DNA of 64,000 bases from Cyprinodon diabolis (GCA_030533445.1 CM060071.1:4694520-4758519); one strand, 5' to 3'; counted from the first letter of the stretch, positions 1 through 11,690 are shown. Translations and numbers: made by a program. Notes: generated from the sequence alone by a model not told the origin.

Positions 1-461
1 AAGATCAGACTAAAACATAAACAAGCAAATTGCATGCAAAGGAAAAAAACAGAAAATAAAAGGGTGCATGTTGCAAACATGATGCAAACATAAAACCTGC
101 TGCAAATACACAAATTAGGCCAAAACGCAAAAGAGACGATAAGGAAAAATGCTGCAAGTTGCAAAAACAGTTGAGAGCAAAGAAAAGCTGCTAACTGGTG
201 CTTCTAAACTTTTATTTTGATATGCAAAATCAATGTGCGGGCGTGTGACATAACATCCTAACGTGGGCAGCTAAACTTCAGAAGGCCATTACCATATCAA
301 GAAACATCATCTTCTGATCAGACCCTGTAATTCAGTGAAAGAAACTATGCACGAGGAGGTCACTGCAGTGGCTGGAAGTTAGAGGGGATTTTGCTGGGAG
401 TCGGAGGGAAGTGGGCTGCCATTCGGCTGGCGTTTGACTGGGGCCATTTTGAATGGCTGCC
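1..461. other. no gene recognised
   Basis: AT-rich sequence. The first 240 bases repeat the word TGCAAA and variants irregularly. I see no coding signal and no element end that I can define. Confidence 0.5.
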
Positions 462-464
462 ACT

Positions 465-530
465 GTAGATATCAGTGCTGCATTTGACACAGTTGATCAT
501 AAAATTCTTTTGGAGAAGTTTGCCTACCTG
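465..530 (+). pseudogene. LINE reverse transcriptase crumb (motif A)
   Basis: Twenty-two codons read VDISAAFDTVDHKILL and a little more. This is the first catalytic-aspartate motif of L2/Rex-type LINE reverse transcriptases. Nothing upstream or downstream continues it convincingly, so it is an isolated decayed fragment. Confidence 0.6.
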
Positions 531-623
531 TGTGTTTCCTGGACGGGGCGCCTATGGATCTAGTTGACAGCTGACATTTGTATCTATGCGTTACAGGTGG
601 TAAGGTGGGCGTTGCCTAAGCAG

Positions 624-630
624 TATAAAA
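624..630 (+). promoter_or_regulatory. candidate TATA box upstream of gypsy element
   Basis: A TATAAAA motif lies about 850 bases upstream of the gag start at 1483. It could belong to a 5' LTR ending near 1398, where TTTGGCGTTGTTTGG could be a degenerate primer-binding site. No second LTR copy exists in the window to test this. Confidence 0.25.
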
Positions 631-1482
631 GCGGAAGCTGTGAGCATTTCTTGGAAGATGTCAGTTTCCATGGGACGCCAGGACACTTCTTGGTTCCACG
701 CATGTTATACATTTGTCAAGAAGGTGGGTGTTTTTAAAGAGTGGGGGGTTATATTGAATTTTTATTAGGACAAATATATTTCCTTGTTGGGAGGCCCTGC
801 AGGTTTTTTAGACCAGGCTGTGTTTGCAGGCAGATGAGGGTGATGTACACGATACACAGGTAGTTTTAGAGATTTTAAGGTAATAATTCAAATTATACAT
901 TGATTGCATTTTTTTGTAATTGTTGTTTTCTGTTTGTTTACAGAAATGTCTTTTGTTGCTCCTGCTGTCCTTAGGTTCATGTCTTGTTTTTTATCGTTAG
1001 TCCGACCCTGTTTGGCGTCATTGTTAACTTTTGAGGCCGAACTAACTATTATGTTATTTCTTATCTTTTTTCCGTTGATCTGTTTGTTTTTTTCCTTGGT
1101 CACTCTCCCAAGCATACTGTGAGCTGGTAGACAATATTATATCTGATTTGATTGTTTGCAGTATTCAGTGGTGATCGAGGACAGTATGTGTTTGCTGTGA
1201 AGCCTTATAGAAATGTGCGACTTTCTTGTTCTTGTAATGCGGGTTTGTCCGCCATCCACGAATGAGACAGTGTAAATACTTTATTGTCTACGTTCAGCCA
1301 TCAGTGTTGTAGAAAGAGAGGAAAAGGATTTTTTTCTTTAGTAAAGAACATATTTTTTTTACTACCGAGTTTGTTTCACCTTTACTCAGGTTGTTACATT
1401 TGGCGTTGTTTGGTACGATCCTTTTCTTTGGGAAGTGAACTTTTTCTTTTTTTTCTTTCCTCCTTGCACTTTGCACGCAGTC

Positions 1483-2490
1483 ATGGAAGGGGACTCTGAG
1501 AAACAAGTCATGTCACAGCGTATCAGAGACCTGGAAAGTCAGCTGGCGGAGCTGCAAGCGGCTAGTGGGGACTCAGAAACGCAAACTACCTCTACTGGAA
1601 CCACCAGCTGGAGGCCTACATTTTCAAACCCACAAGCTTCGGTCATACATGTGCAGCAGAATCGAAAGCTGCCAGTGTTTTCTGGACATTTGAACAGCAA
1701 TTACTCATGGACTCTGGAGGAGTGGATAGAGCGAATAAGGCATTTTGCCGAATCAATGGGCTGTACAGAGAAGGAGTGCACACAAACAGTGTTTGATCAC
1801 CTGGAGGGTGCAGCTCGTACTGAGGTCAAATAACGTGAATGTGTGGACTCTATTTTTAAAGCTTTGAGGGAAGTTTATGGGATGTATGCATTCTCATGTC
1901 GCATTACTGCATTGGTTTTATAAACGCAAACAACAAGAGGGTGAGTCTTTAATTGATTATTCCTATTCTCTGATGGACTTAATGGATATGATTGTTAAAG
2001 GTGATGCTCAAGTTGTTTCAAGAGCTGCCTCTAAAGACTTGCGTGATCAATTCATTGATGGAATCAGGAAACAAACAATAAAAATAAGACCGAAAGACCT
2101 GGTTAATGCTAATCCTAACTGGACAATCTGTGAGGCTCGAGCTGAGGTAACAAAGTGGGTGGCTCAGTGTGGTGCTCAGTCTAAACCTGTTTGTTTGGTC
2201 TGTAAGGAAACTGTTGAATCTTGTAAAGCTACTACTGGTTCATCTCAATATTCAGAATTGATGTCTCTGTTAAAGCCCAACATACCCAACTAGAGTTGGT
2301 GGTTAAAGCACTGGCTCCACAAAGTTTACCTCCAGCAAGGGGTCGCTTCAATAGGCCCAGGCGCAGTGCAGATGGAAAACTTATATGCTTAAGGTGTGAG
2401 CAGAGCGGCCATATTGCAATAAATTGTCCAAATAACATTCAGCATGAAGCTAAAGAGGATAATCAAAACCAATCCAAGTCTGCAGGAAAC
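1483..2490 (+). pseudogene. gag: gag, PNMA-like, frameshifted
   Basis: Retrotransposon capsid precursor. The start at 1483 (MEGDSEKQ) precedes a short heptad-like stretch (RIRDLESQLAELQ). A capsid-like segment follows (LPVFSG, EEWIERIRHFAES, FDHLEGAARTEVK). A stop at 1831 and a frame change near 1890 break the middle. The reading continues at 1877-2293 (QQEGESLIDYSYSLMDLMD). A second stop at 2291 precedes the segment 2296-2490, which carries the CCHC zinc knuckle CLRCEQSGHIAINC. The order of parts matches PNMA-like gypsy gags. At least three lesions make it non-functional. Confidence 0.8.
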
Positions 2491-2504
2491 TAGAGCCCGC
2501 CAGT

Positions 2505-4056
2505 GTGCAGAGCCAGACATTGGTAGGGGGAGAGATAGGCTCAGATTACATTAATTCTGAATTTGGTAACTTGGTCGGTAAGTGCTTTGAGGTTGAAATA
2601 GATTTTGCTGGAGTCAGTGTCCCCTCTCTATTGGACATTGGGTCCATGGTAACCACTATAACTGAGAGATGTTCAATGAAAACTTTTCTCATTTATCTGA
2701 TAAGAGTCTAAGGGATTGTGGGTGGTTAGTTTAAAAGCTGCAAATCGTTTAAAAATCCCTTATCTTGGTTATATTGAACTGGATTTGAATATTTTGGGTG
2801 TGTCAATCCCTCGTCCTGAGTTGTTTATTGTGAAAGATCCATCTGATATTTACATGAGACAGAAGAAAAATGCTGTGCCTGGGGTTCTGGGCATGAATGT
2901 GTTTAACCCTCTTTGTCACGAACTGTTAAAGAGACATGATGCTGACCTTTGGGGGACCCCAGAGATTAAATCTGCACCACCAGGGCTGAGGAAGATCCTG
3001 AGGCACTGCCAGGTGATGGAGGTCATGGCCAGCTCTGCAGAACCCTACCCAGTGAGAGTAGAGGGTAAGGATCCTTTGTGTATTCCAGCTGGTAGTCTAA
3101 AGTATGTCCATGTCACCTTTCCAAAGGTACCCTTACACAAGGCTATAGAGCTCATGGTGGAGCCTCTGGGGCCAGAGTACATCAGCCTGCCTGAGGGATT
3201 GTTGGTTTCACCTTCCTTAGTAAAGGCAGAGCAGGGAAGGGCGTTTGTGCCAGTTACCAACATTGGCACAATGGATGTTTTGTTAACACCACACAGAATA
3301 ATTGCAACTGTTCAAACTGCTGAAGTTGTTGAGGAGCCTTCTGAAACTCAGGTTTCTGCTGATTCACAAAGTTGTACAACATTTATTGTGAGTCAAGAGG
3401 CCAGTAAGAGGAGTCAATTTGACTTGCCAGAGTTTGAAAATTTAACAGAAGGTGACCGGCAGCAGGCCAAATGTCTTCTGCTAAAATATAACAGTATTTT
3501 TGCACAAAATGATGTGGATGTAGGATGCACAAATTTGATTGAGCATGAAGGACCCCTGCTGGATGAGAGGCCAGTGTGTCAACCATACCGTAGAATCCCC
3601 CCTTCCCAGTACAAATTAGCTAGAAATCACATTCAACAGTCCCTTCAGAGGCAAATAATTCGGGAGGGTAGCAGTCCATACTCATCCCCGATTGTTCTGG
3701 TGCAAAAAGAGGATGGTAATTTACGGATGATTGTTGACTATCGGTTGTTAAATTCAAAAACCAGAAAGATGCATTTCCTCGTCTTTGGATGCTGTCTTTG
3801 GATGCTTTGGCTGGAGCCCATTGGTTTTCTACTTTAGATTTAGCGAATGGCTATAGCCAAGTTGAAATGGCAGAAAAAGACAAGGCAAAGACAGCATTTT
3901 GCACTCTTTTTGGTTTATTTGAGTTCAGCCGTATGCATTTTGGTTTGTGTAACGCACCAAGCATATTTCAGCGGCTCATGGAGCCTTTTTTGGGGGAATT
4001 GCCGCCACCAGTCACTTCTGCTATATCTAGATAATTTTATTTTTTTTTTCCCCTAG
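2505..4056 (+). pseudogene. pol: pol, aspartic protease and reverse transcriptase, broken
   Basis: The retropepsin active-site region reads LLDIGSMVTTIT, where the family has D-T/S-G, so the second catalytic-loop residue is Ile. The protease core follows at 2716 onward (KIPYLGYIELDL, PGVLGMNVFNP). RT starts at about 3540 ([26 protein letters not shown]). A frame change near 3780 moves to [12 protein letters not shown] and [18 protein letters not shown]. The polymerase motif reads YLDN at about 4026-4037 instead of Y-hydrophobic-D-D, a loss of a catalytic aspartate. One 373-codon stretch (2716-3837) remains open, but the enzyme is dead. Confidence 0.8.
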
Positions 4057-4089
4057 TGTGCAACAACATATTCAAAGAAAAGGTCAAAT

Positions 4090-5019
4090 CTTTTGTTGAC
4101 TAGAAGCCCAAGGATCAAAGGTTAAACGTTCTAAATGTAATTTCTTTCAGAAAAGTGTCAAGTACCTGGGCTATGTAGTGCCGGCTGAAGGTGTTTCCAC
4201 TGACCCAGATAAAGTTGCTGTAGTTAAAGAATGGAAGTCACCTGAAAACCTGGCTGAGCTGAGATCATTTTTGGGGTTTGCATCTTAAAGGTTTATTGCT
4301 GGGTTTTCAAAGATGGCTGGCCCAATGAATCGGTTGGTGACCAAACTTCTTCCATCTGGTAGGAAGGGTAAAACCCCAAAGAAGCCTGTTGTTGGGTTTT
4401 GGGATACAGAGTGCGAGGAAAGTTTTATTAAACGGCTCTTATAACCACTCCTGTCCTTGCTTAAGCAGACTTTCAGAAACCATTCGTGTTGGACGTAGAT
4501 GCAAGCCATGGGGGTTTGGGTGTAGTTTGTCCCAAGAGCATGAGGGTAAGTTAAGGCCAATCGCTTTTGGGAGTAGGAGTTTAAAACCTACAGAGCATAA
4601 TATAAATAATTATAGCTCAATGAAGCTTGAGTTGGTGGCCCTCAACTGGGCTTTTACGGAAAAGTTTAGAGTACTTGCTTGGTAATAAGTGTACGGTCTA
4701 TACAGACAATAACCCTCTCAGCCATTTGAAAACTGCAAAATTAGGCACTGTGGAACAGAGATGGGCTTCAGAATTGGCGTCATTTTATTTGGAAATAAAG
4801 TATTGCCTTGGCCCTCAAAACAAAAATGCAGATGCTCTGTCCCACCTTCATTTACATTCTAAGGGTGAAAGGGAATTTTGTGGGGTCCAGGCAGAAGTGA
4901 GTACATTCCCTGGTCTAGATATGGGTGATCTTTCTATTTTGCACTCTCAGGATCCCATCATAGGGAATTTTCTTAAGCATTGGAGGCAGGGCATTATGCC
5001 AGATGCAAATGAGAGGTAG
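4090..5019 (+). pseudogene. pol: pol, RT connection and RNase H, broken
   Basis: The reading continues from the RT thumb (VKYLGYVV, WKSPENLAELRSFLGF) into RNase H. Visible RNase H landmarks are VLDVDAS near 4490, SLKPTEHNINNYSSMKLELVAL with its glutamate, VYTDNNPL near 4697, and a terminal NADALSHLHL. At least three frame changes occur (about 4290, 4450 and 4680). It stops at 5019, before any integrase zinc finger. Confidence 0.75.
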
Positions 5020-5039
5020 TCACTTAGTAAAAGCACGTC

Positions 5040-5347
5040 TTTTTCTATGCCTGCTTCTGTCTCCTTGAACCCCAGGCGGCCTCGGCAGATGGCCGCTCAC
5101 ACTGAGCCTGGTTCTGATTCTGAGGGGAGGTTTCTTCCTGTTAAAAGGGAGTTTTCCTCTCCACTGACGCTGCAAGCATGCTTAGCGTGAGGGACTTCTG
5201 TTGAGCCAATGAGTCGATGTAATCTACTGGTTTTCTTTAGAGAGAAAAGTTTGAATCAATTTGAATGTATGATCTGGTGGAGATGTTTCTGTAAAGTGAC
5301 CTGAGATGACATGATGTGAATTGGAGCTATAAAAATTGAATTGAATA
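5040..5347 (+). mobile_element. L2/Rex-like LINE 3' end (copy 1, plus strand)
   Basis: This is the same untranslated 3' region as the three minus-strand copies at 10461, 52936 and 61752. Shared blocks are the purine-rich CTCCTTGAACCCCAG segment, a GATGGCCGCTCACACTGAG-like block, CTGTTAAAAGGGAG, ATGAGTCGATG and the GAATTGAATTGAAT-type tail. Only the 3' end is present, as expected for 5'-truncated LINE insertions. It abuts the truncated gypsy element. Confidence 0.7.
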
Positions 5348-6098
5348 GAACCACTGTAAAGGTTGATATACATATATTTATACCTTCAGTTTAATATTTT
5401 TTGTTTGTTTGTTCTTTGATGTTTTTAACAAATTAATGGAAGAAACCTATGAGGTACTGACACACATCCCTCTGGTGCCCCACCAAGTCTTTTAAAGGTG
5501 CTCAGTTTTTTTTTTTTTTTAGTCTCACAGAGAGAAACTGTGTCTCTCTGTGATCACAGGAGAATGCAAGCCCCACACAACACAAATACACACATACCAG
5601 CTTGGTGAACCTATAGGGTGAGATTATAGTAGTTCACCTCCTATGTATGTTTAATAGAGAGGAAGGAAGGTGAGGTGGCAGTCAGAAATCATGTACAAAC
5701 TTAACGAGGGGCGACTTACATGCAGCGCTGCAACTCTTGCCAGAAGCGCTGGGAGAGTGGCTGTAAGTCTGTGTCATCATTCTGTGTGGTGAGCAGAGGA
5801 GCGTGTGAACAAAACACTTAGCTAAACTCCTCCATTCAGGCTTTTCCCAAGTGTAACACAGTCATATTTCCTTACCACAATATATCTATGGCATTAAAGC
5901 AATTTAACATTTTACTAAAAGTACCATAAGTGCTTTATAAATCTAAAAAGTTTTTAGTATTCTTCCCATGGATCCATATTCGAGCTTTGTATTTTGTATT
6001 GCTTTAAGCGCGCACAGAGAACCATGGGAAAAGAGACTTGCAGTGTTTCCATCCTGTTCTCATGCAAATCTTGGCCAACCTTTTAAAAATGCAAATTA
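5348..6098. other. no gene recognised
   Basis: Noncoding sequence with a T-run near 5506-5520 and a small AGAGAGA/TCTCTCT inverted pair near 5525-5555. No element boundary or coding signal was found. Confidence 0.4.
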
Positions 6099-6411
6099 GT
6101 GGCTGCTCAGTGAAACAGTGGGTAGCACTGCTGCTTTGCAGCAAGAAGGTTCTGGGTTCAATTCCCAGCCCGTGGTCTTTCTGCATGGAGTTGCATGTTC
6201 TCCCTTTGCATGCGTAGGTTCTCTCCAGGTACTCCAGCTTCCTCCCACAGCCAAAAAACATGACTGTTATGTTAATTGGCTTCTCTAAATTCTCCTTAGG
6301 TGTGAGTGTGTGTGAATGGTTGGTTGTCCTGTTTGACTCTGTGTTGCCCTGCGATGGACTGGCGACCTGTCCAGGGTGTACCATTGACCACGGGAGATAG
6401 GCACCGGCAAC
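6099..6411 (+). mobile_element. tRNA-derived SINE
   Basis: The 5' part is tRNA-like, with a B-box GGTTCAATTCC at 6155-6165 preceded by GTGGGTAGCACTGC. The body has the fish-typical blocks GGAGTTGCATGTTCTCC, GTACTCCAGCTTCCTCCCAC and GCGATGGACTGGCGACCTG. A fragment of the same family lies at 9400-9452 on the minus strand. I recognise it as a widespread teleost SINE but will not name the subfamily. Confidence 0.75.
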
Positions 6412-6580
6412 CATAAAGAATAAAGTGTGACGGAAAATGGATTGGTGGAAAATGCAAATTAGACAAAGCTGACATAAAGTGTAATATCACTGTGTGTCTC
6501 TGCTATCTGTGTATGAATTAAATGCAGGGAGGGATTGATTTTAGTGCAACAGTTCCAAAGACAAAAGACGTTAATTATAC

Positions 6581-6722
6581 AGTCGCATGAAAAAGTTTGG
6601 GCCCCCCTATTAATCTTAATTATTTTATTTCTAAGTATTTGGGTATTTTTATATCAGTTAGATATATCTAATAACTGATGGACACGTTAATATTTCAGTA
6701 TTGCATTGAGATTTATTGGACT
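6581..6722 (+). mobile_element. Tc1/mariner-type relic (terminal part)
   Basis: It begins at a TA dinucleotide followed by CAGTCGCATGAAAAAGTTTG, the kind of terminus seen in fish Tc1-like elements. An AT-rich body follows (TATATCAGTTAGATATATC). The other end is not visible, so only one terminus is called. Confidence 0.5.
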
Positions 6723-7103
6723 AACCGCTGAGTCTGCATGCAGGTTGGTGCTTCGGAGGGAGGAGGAGCCTGCAGCATCACCCACTGCTTGTTGTAGACT
6801 CTAAAGTCAAGTGATCGGTATTTTCACATTGTCGTCTCTCTCCAACAACATAAAAAAAATCCCTAGATTTGTAATTAGTTTGTTTTATAAAATTAAAAAA
6901 AAGTTGCTAAAGGTTGCCTCGTCTCACACATTTACTTTTTTTTAAGGAAAAGTCCAGTCAGCAAGGAATAACCAATGGATTATTATTTATACCTAAAACT
7001 AATACTAAGCAGTGATTTAATGAATTTAGTGTTAATCAGTAGAAAAATAAAAACAATAATTTTCGAGTCTGGGAGCGGCCATTTTTGCCCAAATATAGTA
7101 ACC

Positions 7104-7597
7104 CCTACCTCCTGCCATCTTCCAGCAGTGACGTCACGGTGCGGTAAGCCTAGCGCCATTCTCCCCGCTTTACAAGCAAAATCAATGGGAACTACTAGAC
7201 ACATCTGCAATCAACAACAATTATTGAAGATTTCGAGAGGACTTCACCATTGAAATTCACCAGAGCTATATTGAGACTGACAATGCCCACGTGCATGGCA
7301 GCTGGATGCTGGAATACATCGGGTAAAAGTGAAAAAAAAAGAGTTATTTCACCTTTCTGATTCCTGATCCTCTACTGACGGGTTGGTAGTTGGATTGCCA
7401 ACTTGAAGAGGGAGGATTTGCCATCGAACTTCTGGCCAGAGAAAAAACACGTAATATGTAGCCAACATTTGGAAGAAGAATGTTTTAAAGATGACTTGGA
7501 TAATCGCGCGTTGTGACAAACACCAGATACAACACTGGGACTTGATCAACAGCCGATACCGCACCGTGACGTCACAAACCAGTAGGTGGCAGTAGAG
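7104..7597 (+). mobile_element. THAP-encoding mini-element with palindromic inverted ends
   Basis: A perfect 19-bp inverted pair, GTGACGTCACGGTGCGGTA at 7128-7146 and its reverse complement at 7557-7575, encloses a broken THAP coding segment. Weaker inverted similarity continues outward (CTGCCATCTTCCAGCA against CTGCCACCTACTGGTT). The core GTGACGTCAC is itself palindromic. THAP fingers are the DNA-binding domain of P-element-type and some other transposases, so a short transposon derivative fits. No target-site duplication could be fixed. Confidence 0.6.
7283..7516 (+). pseudogene. THAP-type C2CH zinc finger, broken
   Basis: It opens with MPTCMAAGCWN, which supplies the first two zinc cysteines of a C2CH THAP finger. 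After a frame break around 7335-7375 (stops in each candidate frame) it resumes with SWIANLKREDLPSNFWPEKK. The second zinc pair is C-S-Q-H in VICSQHLEEECF, followed by DDLDNRAL and a stop at 7514. Its length matches one THAP domain of about 80-90 residues, with no catalytic domain. GGTAAAAGT right after the first segment could be a splice donor, so an intron is an alternative to a frameshift. Confidence 0.65.
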
Positions 7598-7619
7598 TTC
7601 TTTGACAAACATGGACGCC

Positions 7620-9099
7620 TCCAGTAAAGAACATTCAAATGAAAATTACTCTGAATTAAAAACACTGATCATTTATTGAACAGTATGTAATAATTTTATA
7701 TTTGAAGTACTTTCAGAAGTTTCAGCTCTTCTAATGTGACACTTCAAAATGGGAGTTAAAAAAACATGATGGAAAAACCTCTATTTGTTCCTAGAAGCCA
7801 TGTGCTTTACGTTTCCTTTCCTTCCTTGTGTTGCTACCACCTGCTGGGAGCAATAATAACAGCTTCCATTAGTTGTTTGCAGTCTGGCATCTCTAGAATG
7901 TTTAAGAGGTGAGTTTAAGTCATCTTAAATTTGTTGGGTCTAGGATGCTTAGCAGTTCCTACGTTGGTTTTGTCAATAAAAGAGACAAAGTAAAAGAAAA
8001 AACAGTCAGGGTTAATATAAAACATTTAGGTCAAACATAAAGGCAGCAACAGCAAGATTCTGCAGCAGTGGGGTTCATGGTTGATGAGGCACTGACCCCT
8101 TTAGAATCAGATTTACAAATATTTAAACCTTAAAGAGTAGCTTATTCAATTGGCTACTGGTTATTACATATCTCATCAGCACTCTTCACACACAGTCTCT
8201 CTCTCTCTCACACACGTAAGGTACGTATTAAAAGGTAAACATAAGAAAAAAATATTACAATTACAGCAGTGAGAGAAAGTGGCATTTGCTTTGCAGTCTC
8301 CATGTGTTTCCCGTTGCAGTTACACAATTCATACAACACAAATGAGGGTATAAGTGGTGTACAAAAAGACAGATATGAATTTGGACCTTTAGTGAAATAT
8401 TCAGTTGTTTTTAAAAGTTTTTAACCAACACCAACCAGACTATCCATTCTAAATAGTTCACCCAAGCAGAGCACTTATTAAGCATTAGATGGAAAGGAGG
8501 GTGGGAGAATGCAGTAACTGTTTCTGGTTCAGTGGAGGGAAGGCCTTTGGCTCGGTCCAGTTTCTTGCAGGCTTCACAGTCCAGTCCGTTGGTCCAACAG
8601 CACCTCAAAGAGATTTGGATCAATCCAATGCAACAATAAAAGGCGATTTGCAAGGGGGTTAATTTTATGGCATGAGACGTCTCCCTTTTTAGCTACGGTG
8701 GTTGGCTTGTAGCTGCAGCATCTAGCAGCCCTTCTTTGGTGCTGCTCCGTCTCAGGTGGCTTCTAACAGCTCCCTCGGCAAACAGTGATTCCTGTTATTC
8801 GGGGTTAGCAGAGCTGGATTAGCTCTTTTGTCTCTGCTGCAGCAGGATTCTGGATACACTGCGTTCACTTGGTTTGAATCGTAGGAAGAATTAAACACTG
8901 CGTTTAGCTCCTTGCAGGAAAAGGGAGTCTGACTTGGTCCAGCGAGCGCAGACTTCTCCAGACGGATTTGGTTGCTACCTATCGTAGCCTTCAGCTGGAA
9001 GCGTGTTGCCTAGCCTTTTGCCTAGCCACCAGCAAAAAATAGGATGCTAAGATGGGAAGCTAGCTCTTTTAAAACCTACACCGGAGGGTTGTGTCTTCA
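7620..9099. other. no gene recognised; short CT/CA microsatellite
   Basis: Noncoding sequence. A CTCTCT/CACACA tract lies at about 8193-8217. No coding or element signature was supported in the rest. Confidence 0.4.
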
Positions 9100-9210
9100 G
9101 AGCGGTGTGATTTCAGTGTTCTGCTACAATGTATTGCAACATAAGTTTTCAGTCTTTTCAATGCAGAGAATGACCTTTCCATGGACGCTGTTGTTGCCTC
9201 TACAATGAAA
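9100..9210 (-). pseudogene. hAT transposase C-terminal dimerisation crumb
   Basis: Read on the minus strand, about 9208 to 9100 gives IVEATTASMERSFSALKRLK then TYVAIHC. ERSFSALKRLKTY is the hallmark of the hAT C-terminal dimerisation domain. No other transposase part, TIR or target duplication is visible nearby. Confidence 0.65.
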
Positions 9211-9399
9211 CATGGCATGTTTCTCAATCTGTGTACTTCTCAGATCTGCGTTATCGTGTGCTCGTGAAACATCATCAGCCTCAGCCCTAGTACTCTTTCA
9301 ATTCACAAAAACAGCAGACTGAGAACAGAAAAAGTCCCCGGATGCATCAGAGCTGACTTGTCAGTTCATGAGACTGAGAGCTGTCCCAGTATGCCCAAG

Positions 9400-9452
9400 C
9401 AGCCCGGAACCTTCTTGTTGCAAGGCAGCAGTGCTACCCACTGGACCCTGTG
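9400..9452 (-). mobile_element. SINE 5' fragment
   Basis: The reverse complement reads CAGTGGGTAGCACTGCTGCC and then CAAGAAGGTTCCGGGCT. This matches the tRNA-like head of the SINE at 6099 up to the start of its B-box. Confidence 0.6.
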
Positions 9453-10460
9453 CAGCCCGCAAAATGGAAACATGTCTTAGAAAATTAATAGATTAAATTA
9501 ACAACATTAAAGACATTTTTTTTTTTTTACCGCTGCCAAGTTCTCTGTTTTATCACTTAGGTTTGGTTAATACATCATGAAATGAAACACTTGCATGTTT
9601 ACTTATAATTTCACTCAGATGCTAAAATATATAATTTTCTGTGATGCAAACAAGATGTAAAGTAAAATATTTGTATTCTCTATATTTTAGTTTCACCAAA
9701 GTATCACTTTTACATTTGCTGCATTAGTTTACTTTAGATCAATGAACATCCTGCCAGTTTTTATTAATTCTCTTTATCCTACATCTCATAGAACAAAACT
9801 TTTATGAAATTTAATCTGTTTGCAAACACTGCGAGGGGATCAAAAACTAGAGGGGATGGCTCCCTTCTTCTGAATCTAAAAGAAAAATCTTAGAAAATAT
9901 CAGACTAGAGATAAAGTTGATGAGTATCTGCTGTCCCCTGAGGCCTTTGCGGTTTACAGCACTCAGGATTGTTGTTTCTTGGGACTGACCAGCCATGTAG
10001 GGGAAAAATATGATCGACAGAATTTAAAGACATAAAAGCTTCAGAGATTTTTGAAGATGTCCCAAAGGTAAGTAGATCTGTATGTATGATGGGAAATATA
10101 GGGAATGGAGCTAGACCAGAGGCTGCGAATTATCAACATTGAAGTAAACAATGGGGACCTTTTGTTTTTTATAATGCACCCTAAGTTCAGCCTCACAAAC
10201 CAATATGAGTTGTCACTTTAAATCCTTACCCTGTACTTTCTTTCTTTTACAACAATGAAGATAAACAAACAGCTTTTTGAAAATCCAGGGAATACAAATA
10301 GCATCAAAAATCAAGAATCACAGCAGGACAGGTCAACAAGAAAGTTGTAGAGGAGTTTACATCTGGGTTAGGATACAAAAAGATATCAAAGGCTTCAAAC
10401 ATCTCACTGAACTCTGGCATAACATAGATTTTAAACCTAGATTGACAATTTGGCAAATAG
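9453..10460. other. no gene recognised
   Basis: AT-rich noncoding sequence. There is a T-run at about 9518-9530. Open frames here are short and lack domain motifs. Confidence 0.4.
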
Positions 10461-11690
10461 AGCATTCAATTCAATTCAGTTTATTTATATAGTAGCAATT
10501 CACAACACATCATCTTAAAGCACTTTAAATTGATTCAAAATTTTCTAAGGAAAACTAGTTGATTGCATCGACTCATTGACTCTTCAGCAATCCCTTACAC
10601 CAGGCATGCTTGTAGCGACAGTGGAGAGGAAAAACCCCTTTTTAACAGGAAGAAATCTCAAGCAGAATCAAGCTTAGTGTGAATGGGCATCTGCTGAGGT
10701 TGACTGGGGTTCAAGGAGACAGAAGAAGACATAGAATAGGAACATGGAAACACTGAAATATACATATTTTCAATGTTAGGAAAGCAGTAGGTAAACAAGC
10801 TTCTTAAAGTGGCTCTGTCTATGAAAGAAACATTTAAGCAGAAAAGCTCTGAGCCAGATTTCATGTTAAAAGGATAAAAAAGAGCACACCCAGTTTAGGG
10901 CATAACAACAAAGGCTGCAGAATGGCTGAATAGAAATAGAATGAAACAGAGTGATAAAAAGGGTCCCTATGTCCTCCAGCAGTCTAAGCATAACTATAGA
11001 GATAGCTCAGGATAACCTGAGCCAGTCTAACTATAGGCTTTATCAAAAAGGAAAGTTTTAAGCCTAGCCTTAAAAGTAGACAGGGTGTCTGCCTCACGGA
11101 CTAAAACTGGTTGTTGGTTCCACAGGAGAGGAGCCTGATAACTAAAAGATCTGCCTCCCATTTCACTTTGTGTCAGCACATGGTCAAAAGTATCAAGATG
11201 AAAAAGCACAGGAGTCAATCAAGCCAATTAAGTCTAAGATAGCATTAGAGCCTGCATTTAGCTATCACCTTTGATCTTGGCATGGATGTTACAATCCCCC
11301 TATATAATGACCTTATCAGTATTTAACACAATAAATCAGATAGGAACTCTGAAATCTGATGTAAAAATTGAGAGTAAGGATCTGGTGCACAATACAAATT
11401 TACAAATAGAAGAGGTTGGTTTGCTTTACAATTTGGAAGGGGGAAACTAAGAGTAAAATGTTTAAAAGAATTGTAACTATTAACTGGTTTTGAAAATATC
11501 AATTACTCAGACTGAAAAAATATTGTTAGTCCTCCTTGCCCTGAATTTCTGGGCATCTAAAACTTAAAATAGCAAGATGGAGTTACCTCATTTATGATGA
11601 TGTGATCCCCTTGTTGCAGCCAGGTTTCAGTAAGACACAATAAATCAATTTGAATCAATTTCTCAAAAGCAGTCATTAACTAACAAACTT
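10461..11690 (-). mobile_element. L2/Rex-like LINE, internally deleted (copy 2)
   Basis: The minus-strand copy has the TTGAA-type tail at about 10461-10490, the 3' UTR blocks shared with the other copies, and two coding remnants. At 11027-11218 is the C-terminus of the RT polyprotein (RSFSYQAPLLWNQ, READTLSTFKARLKTFLF). At about 11652-11580 is an endonuclease motif (QIDLLCLTETWLQQGD). The RT core between them is missing, so the copy carries a large internal deletion as well as decay. Confidence 0.75.
11027..11218 (-). pseudogene. LINE ORF2 C-terminal remnant
   Basis: Sixty-three codons read through GGRSFSYQAPLLWNQQPVL and end FKARLKTFLFDKAYS. This conserved tail closes the RT polyprotein of fish L2/Rex-like LINEs. 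The same tail is readable at about 53690-53800 on the minus strand. It is an end fragment with no enzymatic residues. Confidence 0.7.

Larger units (their letters stand above)
1483..5040 (+). mobile_element. decayed Ty3/gypsy-type element with PNMA-like gag
   Basis: The order is gag with zinc knuckle, aspartic protease, reverse transcriptase and RNase H, all on the plus strand in several broken frames. There is no integrase. The coding match stops at 5019, just before a LINE 3' end that starts about 5040. No paired LTR is visible, so the 3' part was lost by deletion or by the LINE-associated rearrangement. The gag resembles the PNMA-like type and is unlike the sushi gags elsewhere in this window, so this is a separate lineage. 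Confidence 0.8.

Noticed and set aside
904..1122. Hydrophobic 72-codon frame resembling a membrane peptide
   Set aside because: T-rich leader sequence with an overlapping antisense frame. Composition alone explains the hydrophobicity.
6155..6165. Functional tRNA gene
   Set aside because: The B-box belongs to a SINE head. No cloverleaf or acceptor stem can be formed.
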